Part shown: positions 44,643 through 52,667 of the stretch, piece after piece
How positions within the stretch are numbered: position 1 is the first letter of the stretch
How the letters are laid out: each line of letters opens with the position of its first letter
Origin: Nocardia wallacei
Lineage (GTDB): Bacteria; Actinomycetota; Actinomycetes; Mycobacteriales; Mycobacteriaceae
Assembly (NCBI RefSeq): GCF_029868745.1
Contig: NZ_JARWOP010000300.1
Location: forward strand, 1 to 56,178
Length of the DNA stretch: 56,178 bases
Direction of reading: 5' to 3'
The notes under the pieces: generated by a model
Seen by the model: only the letters and a program-made list of their open reading frames with translations
Told to the model about the DNA's origin: nothing
Database searches by the model: none
Program-made: the position numbers and the translations under genes

Positions 44643-45323
44643 ATGTCGTTGACGTGCGAGAGCCTTACCGAGATCGTCGTTTTCGGCGCACATTGCGACG
44701 ACATCGCCATCGGTGCCGGCGGCACCTTGCTGATGTTGGCTGGTGCGAATCCCGGACTGCTGGTCAGGTGCTTGATCTTGTCAGGCCGGGGATCGGAGCG
44801 CGAGCTTGAGGAACGGCGTGCGTTGAGCGCATTCTGCCCCGGGGCGCGGATCGACATCACCGTATGCGACATCACTGACGGCAGCGCACCGGCCGAGTGG
44901 GCGCGAATCAAACAGACGCTGCGGGATCTTCGCCGCCGTAGCGAACCCCAGCTCATTCTGGCACCGAACCGAGAAGATGCCCACCATGACCACCGACTGC
45001 TGGCCGACCTGATAACCACGGAGTTCCGCGACCATTTGGTACTCCGGTACGAGATAGTCAAATGGGAAACTGATACTCCGCGCCCCACAGTTTTTCACCC
45101 GCTGACACCGGCTATAGCGGCCGCCAAGGCTCGGATGCTCGTCGAGCACTACCCTTCGCAACGGCATCGGCACTGGTTCGATGAGCGCACCTTCCTCGGC
45201 TTGGCGCGTATCCGCGGCGTCCAATGCGGGACAGAATTCGCCGAGGGATTCCTTATCGACAAGGCAAAGATCGACTTCCGTGGACGAACAGACGGAAATC
45301 GGGAACCCCCCGCCACTTCCTAG
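44643..45323 (+). CDS. PIG-L (LmbE-like) family deacetylase
   Basis: 226 aa from ATG 44643. The zinc site is AHCDDIAIGAGG (family A-H-x-D-D-x-x-x-x-x-G-G, with Cys in place of the usual Pro) and EDAHHDHRLLADLIT, which supplies the second His. LILSGRGSERELEERRALSA and RRSEPQLILAPN are further family landmarks. Such enzymes deacetylate GlcNAc-containing substrates (mycothiol MshB, teicoplanin-type pseudoaglycones). It is divergent from the glycosyltransferase/methyltransferase pair and may act on the same sugar. A dead inverted copy lies at 34089-34480. Confidence 0.9.
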   Translation: MSLTCESLTEIVVFGAHCDDIAIGAGGTLLMLAGANPGLLVRCLILSGRGSERELEERRALSAFCPGARIDITVCDITDGSAPAEWARIKQTLRDLRRRSEPQLILAPNREDAHHDHRLLADLITTEFRDHLVLRYEIVKWETDTPRPTVFHPLTPAIAAAKARMLVEHYPSQRHRHWFDERTFLGLARIRGVQCGTEFAEGFLIDKAKIDFRGRTDGNREPPATS

Positions 45324-45480
45324 TGGGTCGCTTCTGAATTAGTTGGACAGTATTGGTGTCTGTACGCCCCCAACGAGGTTGGCAACTTCTGCTTCGATGT
45401 CACGCTGAGCTACCGTTCGGCTGGAACGGCCGCGCCGTGTTCCGGAAGCGAAATGACATGAATCGTATTATATTTATGTC

Positions 45481-45812
45481 ATGGACTCTGCTCGGAATCG
45501 TTCTGGCGCTGCGCAATTCGCTCGACGGGTGGATGCGGCGGCGGATCTACTGGAAGCGGGTGTCGCGGTGGCCGACGCGGCCCAGGGCGCTGGCGGCGGA
45601 TTTCGGGTGCTCACCGCGGCAGGCTCGCCGTGGTGTCGGGACGGCCGGTCGTTCCGGAGCGGGCGGTGGTGTTCACCGTCAAATTACCTGTGGCGCTCGC
45701 GGATCGGGTGCGTGAGCGAGCACGGGAGTCGGGTGGCACGGTCTCCGCCCTGGTCGCGCGGGCATTGACCGAGTTCCTGGCGAGAGGCCCCAGACCGCCC
45801 CGCCGCAGGTGA
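45481..45812 (+). pseudogene. Frameshifted small HTH/ribbon-helix-helix protein
   Basis: ATG 45481 starts MDSARNRSGAAQFARRVDAA, continuing ADLLEAGVAVADAAQ. The next frame supplies ALAADFGCSPRQARR, and a third supplies VVPERAVVFTVKLPVALADR and VRERARESGGTVSALVARAL followed by TEFLARG. Joined, these make an about 110-aa HTH plus ribbon-helix-helix protein of a kind often found next to actinobacterial IS elements. Two frameshifts break it. Confidence 0.65.
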
Positions 45813-45864
45813 AGGAATTCACACCTCTGCTGCGGCTCGCGTTCGGGTCGCGGCCGCCGCTGCG

Positions 45865-46345
45865 GTTCGAGTTCTGGCGGGAGGAGTGCTTGCAGGTGCG
45901 CGAGCATCACCCGCGCAAGCGGGTCGGTGTCTCGTCGATGCCGCCGGTCGACGCGGATGCACCGAAGGTGGTGTGGGCGTTGGACTTCCAGTTCGACTCC
46001 ACTGTCGACGGCAAGGCGGTGAAGATCGCGTCGATGATCGACGAACACACCCGCGAGTCGTTGTTGCACCTGGTGGAACGCTCCATCACCGCCGAGCGGC
46101 TCGTCGCCGAGCTGGCGAAGGTGTTCACCGCACGCGGCGGGCCACCGCGAGTGCTGCGCATGGACAACGGACCGGAGATGATTTCCCAAGCGCTGCAACA
46201 GTTCTGCGGTGATCGGGTGGGGATCGTCTACATCCCGCCGGGAACGCCGTGGAACAACGGGTACGTCGAATCGTTCAACCGGCGGCTACGCGCAGAGTGC
46301 CTGAACCGCAACCACTGGACGAGCCTGCTCGAGGGCCCGGGTGGT
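45865..46345 (+). pseudogene. IS3-family transposase (OrfB) fragment
   Basis: The frame reads KRVGVSSMPPVDADAPKVVW, then ALDFQFDSTVDGKAVKIASM with the first catalytic Asp, RVLRMDNGPEMISQALQQFC with the second, and IPPGTPWNNGYVESFNRRLR with the Glu, then LNRNHWTSLLE. This is the integrase core of an IS3-type OrfB. The N-terminal HTH_21 part is missing and the C-terminus (normally ARVVIGDF then H-rich sequence and AEYAAA) is cut at VVIGDF, after a +1 frameshift. At that point the sequence passes into the SDR gene. Confidence 0.9.
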
Positions 46346-47114
46346 GATCGGCGATTTCCCGGAGTTCGCCGGCAGGCGCGTGGTCGTCACCGGAGGCACC
46401 CGTGGCATCGGCGCGGCGATGGTCGCTCGCCTGTCTACCGCCGGTGCCCGCGTGGTTACCTCAGGTCGTCGTGTGACCTCCGACATACCGGATGGCGTCG
46501 AACTTGTCGTCGCCGATGTCAGCACTCCCGAAGGTGTACAAGAACTGTCTTCGAAAGCACTCGAGATCCTGGGCGGGCTGGACGTTCTGGTGAACAACGT
46601 GGGCGGTTCCACTCTTCACCTCGAAGGACCGCTGGAGATCTCGGATGAGGAGTGGGTCCGGTCTCTGGACACCAACTTTCTGTCGGCCGTACGTATGGAC
46701 CGTGCCTTGCTCCCGGCATTGACGCAATCGCGCGGCGTGATCATCGAGATCTCCGCGCTCGCGGTCCGCGCGCCCCAACCCGTCATGTTGGACTACGCGG
46801 CAGCGAAGGCAGCATTGTCGGCCTATGCTAAAGGATTGGCGCAGGCTGTGGGACCGCAAGGTGTTCGCGTCAACACCGTCTTGCCCGGTTTCATCGACAC
46901 GCCCGCAGCGCGCGCTCATGCGGGAATCGTCGCCGAGCGGACCGGGGCGGAGGTCGACTCCACCTTCGCCGGCATGGGTGGTTCCACGCCGTTGGGAGCG
47001 CCTGGTCGGCCTCAAGATGTGGCCGAGATGGTCGCTTTCCTCGCATCCGACCGTGCTACCTGGATCACCGGTGCGGCTTTCGTCGTTGACGGTGGCAGGC
47101 TGGAGGCACTTTGA
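46341..47114 (+). CDS. SDR oxidoreductase whose first codons come from the IS3 fragment
   Basis: 257 aa. Classical SDR: cofactor loop TGGTRGIG (17-24), NNVGGS, the catalytic Ser in IIEISALAVRAP, YAAAK (Tyr and Lys near 150), and the C-terminal VNTVLPGFIDTPAAR and ITGAAFVVDGG. It should be an NAD(P)(H)-dependent alcohol/ketone oxidoreductase. The first residues VVIGDF are identical to what an IS3 OrfB encodes at that point, while PEFAGRRVVVTGG is SDR, so the native start has been replaced by the GTG codons of the transposase remnant (46341/46344). Whether it is still translated depends on that improvised start; the upstream sequence offers no good ribosome site. Confidence 0.85.
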   Translation: MVIGDFPEFAGRRVVVTGGTRGIGAAMVARLSTAGARVVTSGRRVTSDIPDGVELVVADVSTPEGVQELSSKALEILGGLDVLVNNVGGSTLHLEGPLEISDEEWVRSLDTNFLSAVRMDRALLPALTQSRGVIIEISALAVRAPQPVMLDYAAAKAALSAYAKGLAQAVGPQGVRVNTVLPGFIDTPAARAHAGIVAERTGAEVDSTFAGMGGSTPLGAPGRPQDVAEMVAFLASDRATWITGAAFVVDGGRLEAL

Positions 47115-47340
47115 TCTGACCACCACCTCGGGATGGACACATCCATCGAGACTCTGTGATCGCTTATTGCACCGGCTTCATCAGATTCCAGTGCGGTACC
47201 GGGATCGGTCGAATGGCCCGGCTTTTGATGTAGCGGTTCGCCATTCAGATTTTGCTCCGCTTCGTCCGAGCGTCCAGGTCTCGTTGATGATGTCCGGCTG
47301 CTTGAACCGTTTTTCGGTGCGTTGACTGCGGACGAAGATC

Positions 47341-47760
47341 GTGCTGCCGAACGCGGAACGCGTCGCCGAAGTGGCTGGCCGGTTCCGGGGCGCCCGCGTC
47401 TTCGACTACCACGACCAGTACAGCCGCCCGGTCGTCAACCGGTGTCTGAGCACGAGGTGGCACCGATGCTCCGGTACCTGAACGCCGCACTTGTCATCAC
47501 CGGCGGCCGCGGCTTCGACGTCGATCTGTTCGACGCGGATAGCGCACCGGACGTGCCTGCGGCGTTACATACCGATGGCTCGTGGATCTGGCACGCGTCG
47601 GTGCCGCACTACCTGGCCAAGTACGGCGTGCCGCCGGAGTTGGACTTCGCCGCGCATATCCGTGCCAACGAGTTCACTCTGCCACAGCTGGACAACGACA
47701 ACAAGAACGCTGCTTACACCGTGTTCACCGGCGAGATCCCGAATTCGCTGCAGGTTCAAC
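47341..47760 (+). pseudogene. Broken gene of unknown function
   Basis: One frame gives VLPNAERVAEVAGRFRGARV, then FDYHDQYSRPVVNR. After a frameshift near 47445 a second gives LSEHEVAPMLRYLNAALVI, FDVDLFDADSAPDVPAALHT, DGSWIWHASVPHYLAKYGVP and FAAHIRANEFTLPQLD. The two halves belong together and have good codon bias, so this was a real gene. An ATG at 47466 could start the second half. After about 47760 the frame loses character. I do not recognise a named family; it may be the end of a larger secreted or toxin-associated protein. Confidence 0.5.
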
Positions 47761-47874
47761 CCGATATGTGCGGCCCGACAGACAACGACTGGTGGTTTGC
47801 GTCTTATGTTCCAGCAACTCGACTCCAACGGAACCCTGGTGAATGTAAGCCACCGGCGCAGTGAGCTGAAAGGT

Positions 47875-48408
47875 TCACATCGCTGGCCGAGTACCGGTCT
47901 CCCAGATCGGAGTCGACTGCACCCGCGACAGACGCCATCCATCTGGGGTACGTTTCGCTTCGAGGCGGTAGACCTCTCCGATCGTGAGCTGCGGAGCCGG
48001 AGCAACAGGGCTGGGAGAGATGCCAGCAGGGGCGAAGTACGCGATTGCATTCAGCCGGACGCCTGCCTGGTCACCGTTCAATTCGATATCTATGTTCGAC
48101 ATAATGTGCTGGATCCGGTACATGTCCGAGTGAATTTTGATGGCCTGCGCGATCATTGCGTCGCGGCCTGCCTGTTGCCCACCAGGCGTCGTGGTCGTTG
48201 CGTCCGCGGCGAGGATAGAGTGCAGCTCATCGAAGCGTTTTTCATCGAAGGCGGCCCCGAGTCGGTAGACAAGCGTCGTTATCTGCTCTCGATCGGCCGC
48301 CTCCTGGACCTGTCGGCGTGTCGAGTCATCTGCCGGGTCGGTGGCGGAGCACGCCACGGTCAGTGCCAGCGGTAAGGCGATCATGGCGATGGTACGGAGA
48401 ACGTTCAT
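47875..48408 (-). CDS. Putative lipoprotein with SnoaL/NTF2-like domain
   Basis: 177 aa from ATG 48408 with AAGGAAG upstream. A signal peptide ending in the lipobox LTVAC puts the modified Cys near residue 20. The mature domain begins with an EAADREQITTLVYRLGAAFD helix and contains ADATTTTPGG, GRDAMIAQAIK, MYRIQHIMSNIDIELNG and LTIGEVYRLE followed by DGWRLSRVQ, the cone-shaped SnoaL-like/NTF2 fold. In this family the fold serves as a cyclase, dehydratase or binding domain. It is divergent from the MarR gene with two operators between them. Confidence 0.85.
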   Translation of the reverse strand: MNVLRTIAMIALPLALTVACSATDPADDSTRRQVQEAADREQITTLVYRLGAAFDEKRFDELHSILAADATTTTPGGQQAGRDAMIAQAIKIHSDMYRIQHIMSNIDIELNGDQAGVRLNAIAYFAPAGISPSPVAPAPQLTIGEVYRLEAKRTPDGWRLSRVQSTPIWETGTRPAM

Positions 48409-48445
48409 CAGCTTCCTTCTGAGCGACACCGGGCCTGAGCCCATT

Positions 48446-48462
48446 CGTTGGATGGTCCAACG
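48446..48462. promoter_or_regulatory. MarR operator, proximal to the lipoprotein gene
   Basis: CGTTGGA (48446-48452) and TCCAACG (48456-48462) with a 3-bp spacer form a perfect 7-bp inverted repeat. It shares the core TTGGA-n3-TCCAA with the longer palindrome 38 bp away. It lies 38 bp before the lipoprotein start, a typical repressor position. Confidence 0.75.
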
Positions 48463-48483
48463 TTGGAGTCGCCACGCTACCAT

Positions 48484-48510
48484 CATATTGTTGGAAGGTC
48501 CAACAATATG
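48484..48510. promoter_or_regulatory. MarR operator, perfect 12-bp-arm palindrome
   Basis: CATATTGTTGGA (48484-48495) and TCCAACAATATG (48499-48510) with a 3-bp AGG spacer: a perfect inverted repeat of 27 bp, 13 bp before the marR start. Arm length and AT-rich flanks fit a MarR dimer site, and the shared core with 48446-48462 supports a common regulator. It is probably autoregulatory and controls the divergent lipoprotein gene. Confidence 0.85.
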
Positions 48511-48523
48511 CTAGGTTGGCGTC

Positions 48524-48997
48524 ATGGACATCGGGGAATACGAAGCCGTACCGTCCCGTCTGCGTGCGATGCCGAGCCGGCTGGTGAACCTGGCAGCCAT
48601 CTCCGCGAACCGACTGACCGATCAAGCCCTGCACGGCACCGGCTCTCGCCGCTATCACTACGCACTACTTGCAGCGTTGGACGAGTTCGGGCCTTCGAGT
48701 CAGGCCGACTTGGGGCGTTGCACGCGCATCGATCGTAGCGAGATCGTGGAGACCGTCAACGACCTGGTCGGGCATGCGTTCGTGAAACGCAAACCTGATC
48801 CCGCGGACCGCCGACGCAATATCGTCTCCATCACCGCAGCCGGAGTCCGCCATCTCCAGAAACTCGATATCCTACTGGAGCAGGCCCAGGCACAATTCTT
48901 GACCTCACTGTCTGCCGGTGAACGAAAAGTGCTTGTGCGACTACTCACCCGGGTAGTTGAGGGTAGCCACAGTTCCGCCGAGACCGTCAGCAAGTGA
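48524..48997 (+). CDS. MarR-family regulator
   Basis: 157 aa from ATG 48524. The winged helix reads RRYHYALLAALDEFGPSSQA, DLGRCTRIDRSEIVETVNDL and VGHAFVKRKPDPADRRRNIV, the last being the MarR wing with its D-P-x-D-R-R. It is followed by SITAAGVRHLQKLD and a C-terminal dimerisation helix LSAGERKVLVRLLTRVV. It probably represses itself and the divergent SnoaL-like lipoprotein through the two palindromes between them and responds to a small ligand. Confidence 0.93.
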   Translation: MDIGEYEAVPSRLRAMPSRLVNLAAISANRLTDQALHGTGSRRYHYALLAALDEFGPSSQADLGRCTRIDRSEIVETVNDLVGHAFVKRKPDPADRRRNIVSITAAGVRHLQKLDILLEQAQAQFLTSLSAGERKVLVRLLTRVVEGSHSSAETVSK

Positions 48998-49047
48998 AGT
49001 AGACGCCGTGTGTTGATGCGCGGTTTGACGGTCGGCACATAGACACG

Positions 49048-49562
49048 ATGATCCATCCCCTCCGAGGAGACGGAAATGGTAAACGTCTGGCACACCGGCG
49101 CAGATCTACCCGGCTATCGACAACGCTGGCGATCACGCTCATTGCCACAGCGAGCTGGGTGCTGTGTACGGCACCGCAGTGGGAAATCCCGGTGTAGCCG
49201 CCACATATCTCAGCACGTGGACCCGAGCCCACGAGCTTGACCGATATCGCGGCCGTGGACCTGTTCGGGCTTCCGGTCAGAATTCCACAGATCGCCACAC
49301 CCGGGCAGGATCGGACAGCCAGTCCGATTCACTTCACCGGTTCATTGGAAAATGGACATACGACCCATCAAACCTTAACGCCGTCAACATTATCGCCCCA
49401 TTCCGATGGCAAACCGGATCGGCGAGTCTCATAGGAGGATCCGGTGCCACGATGACTGCCCAAACCGACGGCGGCTGCACTTGGACATTGCAAACAGATG
49501 GCAACACCGCAGAACTTGCGCCGCCTATTCAAAAATGCCGAGACCAGACGTTGGATTTCTGA
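49048..49562 (+). pseudogene. Decayed small secreted protein
   Basis: An ATG at 49048 starts a frame with a signal-peptide-like region RLAHRRRSTRLSTTLAITLI followed by ATASWVLCTAP and an early stop. In another frame the 3' part reads RFIGKWTYDPSNLNAVNIIA, then GGSGATMTAQTDGGCTWTLQ and TDGNTAELAPPIQKC, which looks like a real extracellular beta-rich domain. A single gene with at least one frameshift would explain both. The family is unknown. Confidence 0.45.
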
Positions 49563-49702
49563 TCGATAACCAGCGATGACGCACATCAGCTATCGATTCT
49601 GTCCGGCGTATACCTACGCGGAATAGAATTCACGCTGAATATCGGATTGCTGACGAAATCATGACCACCACCCAATGGCAGGACAGCGAGTAAGTGAGAT
49701 CC

Positions 49703-50335
49703 ATGAGAATCGCAGTAGCTGGAGCAAATGGTCGCACGGGCACGCATGTCGTTATCCAAGCCTTGGCACGAGGCCATGAAGTGACCGCACTGGCACGACG
49801 ACCCGACACCGTCACCCACTACGATCCGCAGCTGCGTGTGACCGCCGCCGATGTTCTAGAACGCGAGTCCCTGGCCGGACCATTGACCGGTGTAGACGCT
49901 GTGGTGTCAGCGTTGGGAATTGCCACCTCTCGCCAACCAACCGTCGTCTACTCGCAAGGAATTGCCAACATCCTAGATGTCATGCATGACAACGGAATCT
50001 GCGTATTATCCGCTATTTCCGCTATTCCGGCTGCACCCCGAGGTGACCAGCCTTCCCTGCAACGCCACATCGTCATGCCGATTCTGGACCGCTTCTTCGG
50101 CGCCACATACGACGACATGCGCCGCATGGAAAGCGCGCTGGCTAAGAGTGAGGTCGACTGGGTGACACTTCGCCCTCCGCGTTTGCTGGATAGGCCAGCT
50201 TCGGGAAGCTACCGCATCAGCTCTCATCCTATCATCGGAGCTCGTAGTCTCACCTTACCCGATTTGGCAACAGCACTGCTCGACACCCTGAATCGCGCTG
50301 ACCTTTATCGCAAAGCGCTATACGTCGCCAGCTGA
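49703..50335 (+). CDS. Atypical SDR/NmrA-like NAD(P)-binding protein
   Basis: 210 aa from ATG 49703. The Rossmann start IAVAGANGRTGTHVVIQALA with G-x-x-G-x-x-G, then ALARRPDTV, GVDAVVSALG and VDWVTLRPPRLLD place it in the NAD(P)H-binding extended SDR group (NmrA/YwnB-like), which has no standard Tyr-x-x-x-Lys. Members act as reductases or redox sensors. GC content is lower than in the PKS genes. It is a single gene with no evident operon partner. Confidence 0.88.
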   Translation: MRIAVAGANGRTGTHVVIQALARGHEVTALARRPDTVTHYDPQLRVTAADVLERESLAGPLTGVDAVVSALGIATSRQPTVVYSQGIANILDVMHDNGICVLSAISAIPAAPRGDQPSLQRHIVMPILDRFFGATYDDMRRMESALAKSEVDWVTLRPPRLLDRPASGSYRISSHPIIGARSLTLPDLATALLDTLNRADLYRKALYVAS

Positions 50336-50451
50336 TATCAGGAATACGCCCCGCGCACTGTCCAGGAAAGCGTCACTGACATTCGCTTTTCGCCGCCCGC
50401 CGATATGGCGCAAACGTTCGGCGACGGTTCGGATTGATTAGCGTTAGGCCC

Positions 50452-50520
50452 GGCGACGTGGAATCGAACCCAAGGATGTCCAGCGCGGCCAAATGCCTCA
50501 CCTACCCGGCTCTATGACAG
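50452..50520 (-). pseudogene. tRNA-like remnant (possible attachment-site scar)
   Basis: On the minus strand the segment ends with GGGTTCGATTCCACGTCGCC, which looks like a tRNA T-loop (TTCGATT) followed by a 3' acceptor strand. It is preceded by GAGCCGGGTAGGTGAGG, reminiscent of a D-arm. The T-stem pairs badly and no matching 5' acceptor strand GGCGACG is found upstream, so it cannot be a working tRNA. Such 3' tRNA pieces can mark integration sites of mobile elements. Confidence 0.35.
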
Positions 50521-50740
50521 CGCACACCGCCTTCGACGCGGCCGTCCGGCTCGTCGCAGACGAGCGTGGCCACCCGCCGCTCACGTTCGCCTGTACCAGC
50601 GGAACTGATTCCCGTTCCGTACCGCCGACGTCGCCAAAACCTTCGGGGGGACCACCGTCCACGGGCTCTGGCGGCGCGGGCAAAAGCGCGCCGCCGGCAA
50701 TCATCAGAGCGCTATGTGCATGCTGCGCATCCGGGCCATT
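50514..50740 (+). pseudogene. Frameshifted small hypothetical gene
   Basis: ATG 50514 begins MTAHTAFDAAVRLVADERGH, then PPLTFACTSG. After a frameshift near 50605 the next frame gives FRTADVAKTFGGTTVHGLWR and RGQKRAAGNHQS, which contains an HTH-like TADVAKTFG...VHGLWRRG segment. The combined product would be a small DNA-binding protein of a plasmid or phage type. The assignment is uncertain. Confidence 0.35.
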
Positions 50741-50853
50741 AGTGTCGTTGCCCGCGCAGGAACCGACAGGGATCGAGCTGCGAACCCGCGACGATTGAAA
50801 ACCCGACGTACCGTTGGAAACGCCGCGACAACAACGCCTCCAGGGGGTCTGCC

Positions 50854-51231
50854 ATGCCCAGTTGGGAAGAGCTGTACAACGAGCTCATCGCAAAGGCCAA
50901 GCGACTCGGCCACGAGCCCGCCCCCGCCCGCCTGCGCGTGCTACGTGAAGAACTCGACCACATCGATCACCAGATCCGTCACGAAGTACCCGTCGGCGAG
51001 CGACGCTACGAACTGGCTCTGCTGAGCCAGGAAGCCGATACCTTCCTCACCGCCGCCGAATCCCGCGTTCAGATCGCCCGCAACGTCGCCCGCGCCCAGC
51101 GCGAACGCGAAGCCCACGACGCGGCGCACCCGAACATCCTGAGCCCACGCAGTGCGCTCGCAGACTGGACCCTCGACCCGATCGCCCGGGCCGAACGCAA
51201 CCACCGCGAGGGCAGCGAGCGCGACCACTGA
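50854..51231 (+). CDS. Hypothetical helical protein
   Basis: 125 aa from ATG 50854, with AGGGGGT upstream. The sequence is charged and almost wholly helical: PSWEELYNELIAKAKRLGHE, LRVLREELDHIDHQIRHEVP, GERRYELALLSQEADTFLTA, AESRVQIARNVARAQRERE. Heptad-like spacing suggests a coiled coil or helical bundle. Codon use is that of a resident gene. No family recognised. Confidence 0.7.
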   Translation: MPSWEELYNELIAKAKRLGHEPAPARLRVLREELDHIDHQIRHEVPVGERRYELALLSQEADTFLTAAESRVQIARNVARAQREREAHDAAHPNILSPRSALADWTLDPIARAERNHREGSERDH

Positions 51232-51293
51232 CCGCCGAAATCCCATGCGCGATCGGCCATCCGTGTCGTTGCCCGCGGGGATAATGCTCGGGC

Positions 51294-51650
51294 ATGGGGT
51301 ACGAGACACCACGCACGTACGGGGGCCGCTCGCACAAGATCGGCGGCCGGTCGGTAGGACCGACGACCCGGTTCACCGATCGCCGCCGCGCGGGGCGTCC
51401 GGGGCGCTACCGGTCCATGCACGTCCACGGCATCCGCAACGCCTCGCCCATGCCGATCCTGTGGGTCGGTGCGGCGGTCCTCGGCGGCGCCGCTCTCCTG
51501 CTGGCCGTGCTGACTGTCGTCCTCGCACTCACTTCCGGCCCGCCGGCGGCCGACACCCGGCCGGCCGAGTCCTCGACCGTCGCGCCCGCGCCCGTCCGGC
51601 AAGCCCCGCCGGTCGCGCCGGCACCGTGCTACCCGTTCCAGCCGTGCTGA
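51294..51650 (+). CDS. Small membrane-anchored protein with Pro-rich C-terminal tail
   Basis: 118 aa. A basic N-terminal half (RFTDRRRAGRPGRYRSMHVH) is followed by one transmembrane helix ILWVGAAVLGGAALLLAVLT and VVLALTS, and then a short Pro/Ala-rich tail with Cys near the end (APCYPFQPC). By the positive-inside rule the basic part is cytoplasmic and the tail is exported. Function unknown. Confidence 0.65.
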   Translation: MGYETPRTYGGRSHKIGGRSVGPTTRFTDRRRAGRPGRYRSMHVHGIRNASPMPILWVGAAVLGGAALLLAVLTVVLALTSGPPAADTRPAESSTVAPAPVRQAPPVAPAPCYPFQPC

Positions 51651-51669
51651 TCACCTAGACCGGGGCGGG

Positions 51670-51843
51670 CTATTCGCTGTCGACCGGAACGAGATCCTGG
51701 ACGCGCATCGAGAACGGGCACCGGCCTGGCACGTCCGCCTCGGCAGACTGGATGAGCACGTGGGCGTCGTCCTCGATCTCGACGACCTCGAACACCGACA
51801 CGCCCCGCTCGCCGATTCGCACCCGCTGCCCAATTTCCAGCAT
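51670..51843 (-). CDS. 57-aa beta-rich microprotein
   Basis: ATG 51843 to a TAG at 51670. The product reads MLEIGQRVRIGERGVSVFEV, then VEIEDDAHVLIQSAEADVPG, then RCPFSMRVQDLVPVDSE. The alternating hydrophobic strands with an acidic surface and high third-position GC indicate a genuine small protein, perhaps SH3/KOW-like (IGQRVRIGE...FEVVEIEDD..VLI). It is antisense to longer spurious frames on this stretch. It is convergent with the membrane-anchored protein, 19 bp away. Confidence 0.65.
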   Translation of the reverse strand: MLEIGQRVRIGERGVSVFEVVEIEDDAHVLIQSAEADVPGRCPFSMRVQDLVPVDSE

Positions 51844-52328
51844 GTGTCAACAATAGCGGCGCGAGCACCATATCCTCGAACATGCGTACGAATGCGAGAG
51901 TGTGCCGCGCGCCGAGGGCACCGAGCCGCAGCTGCTCGACCCGGACGGCGGCGGGCACCGATCAACGGCGGGCTGACACCACGCCTGATCAGCGTTTATC
52001 CAGCGAAAGTGACACCAAAGTGACACCTGGACGCCCTGGTCAACCGACCAGAAGCCCCTGACCAGCGGAAAGACCTAGTCCTTCTTCATCAGCTCGTAGA
52101 TGAGGAAATCGCACACGATACTTGCCATGGTCTCGCACGAGCCTCCACCGTTCGAGCGGGTCAATCCGAAGACACTGGAACACAAACCAATCCAGCTCAC
52201 TCCAGGGTGACGAATGTACGGAAATCACCCCGACACCGCACAGAACCACCGTCACAGGCACTTTGTGCTCGACGGCTCGCCTAGTTGCGGCCGGCCCCTT
52301 CCCTAACCGGACACCAGCCACGCCAAGC
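51844..52328. other. Gap between the microprotein and lsr2
   Basis: 485 bp. The only structure I see is a short direct repeat AAAGTGACACC (about 52005 and 52016). A minus-strand frame near 52080-52215 is open but has mixed codon bias, so I do not call it. The sequence becomes less GC-rich from about 52080. Confidence 0.4.
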
Positions 52329-52667
52329 TCAACTCGCCTTGTTGTACGCCGCCACCACATCCGCCTGAATACGACCCCGGCTCGACACGTTGTAACCATT
52401 CCTACGAGCCCAATCCCGGATCGCCGCGGTCTGCTCACGATCCGTCGAGGAACGAGCCACCACCTGGCTGCTCTTACCCCTCGGGATACGACCGACCTTC
52501 CGCGCCGGCCCGGTCCACTGAGCGAAGACCTCACGCATCTTTCCGGCATTCTTCACCGACAGATCGATCTCGTACTCCACACCGTCAAGCGCGAACCGAA
52601 CCGTCTCCTCCGCCTTCGACTTACCGTCGTAGTCGTCCACCAACTCGACGATGACCTTCTTCGCCAT
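52329..52667 (-). CDS. lsr2: Lsr2 nucleoid-associated xenogeneic silencer
   Basis: 112 aa, the normal Lsr2 length. The N-terminal dimerisation domain reads AKKVIVELVDDYDGKSKAEE, then VRFALDGVEYEIDLS. The C-terminal DNA-binding domain ends DREQTAAIRDWARRNGYNVS and SRGRIQADVVAAYNKA; R-G-R is the AT-hook-like minor-groove finger. Lsr2 binds AT-rich DNA and silences foreign genes, a relevant function next to an IS-rich segment of lower GC. This may be the main copy or one of several paralogues. AGAAGG precedes the ATG; the upstream stretch is AT-rich and likely holds its promoter. Confidence 0.96.
   Translation of the reverse strand: MAKKVIVELVDDYDGKSKAEETVRFALDGVEYEIDLSVKNAGKMREVFAQWTGPARKVGRIPRGKSSQVVARSSTDREQTAAIRDWARRNGYNVSSRGRIQADVVAAYNKAS

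Noticed and set aside
52040..52549. 169-residue minus-strand frame
   Set aside because: Most of it overlaps lsr2 in another frame and shows shadow-type Arg/Val composition; the 3' part outside lsr2 is not convincing on its own.
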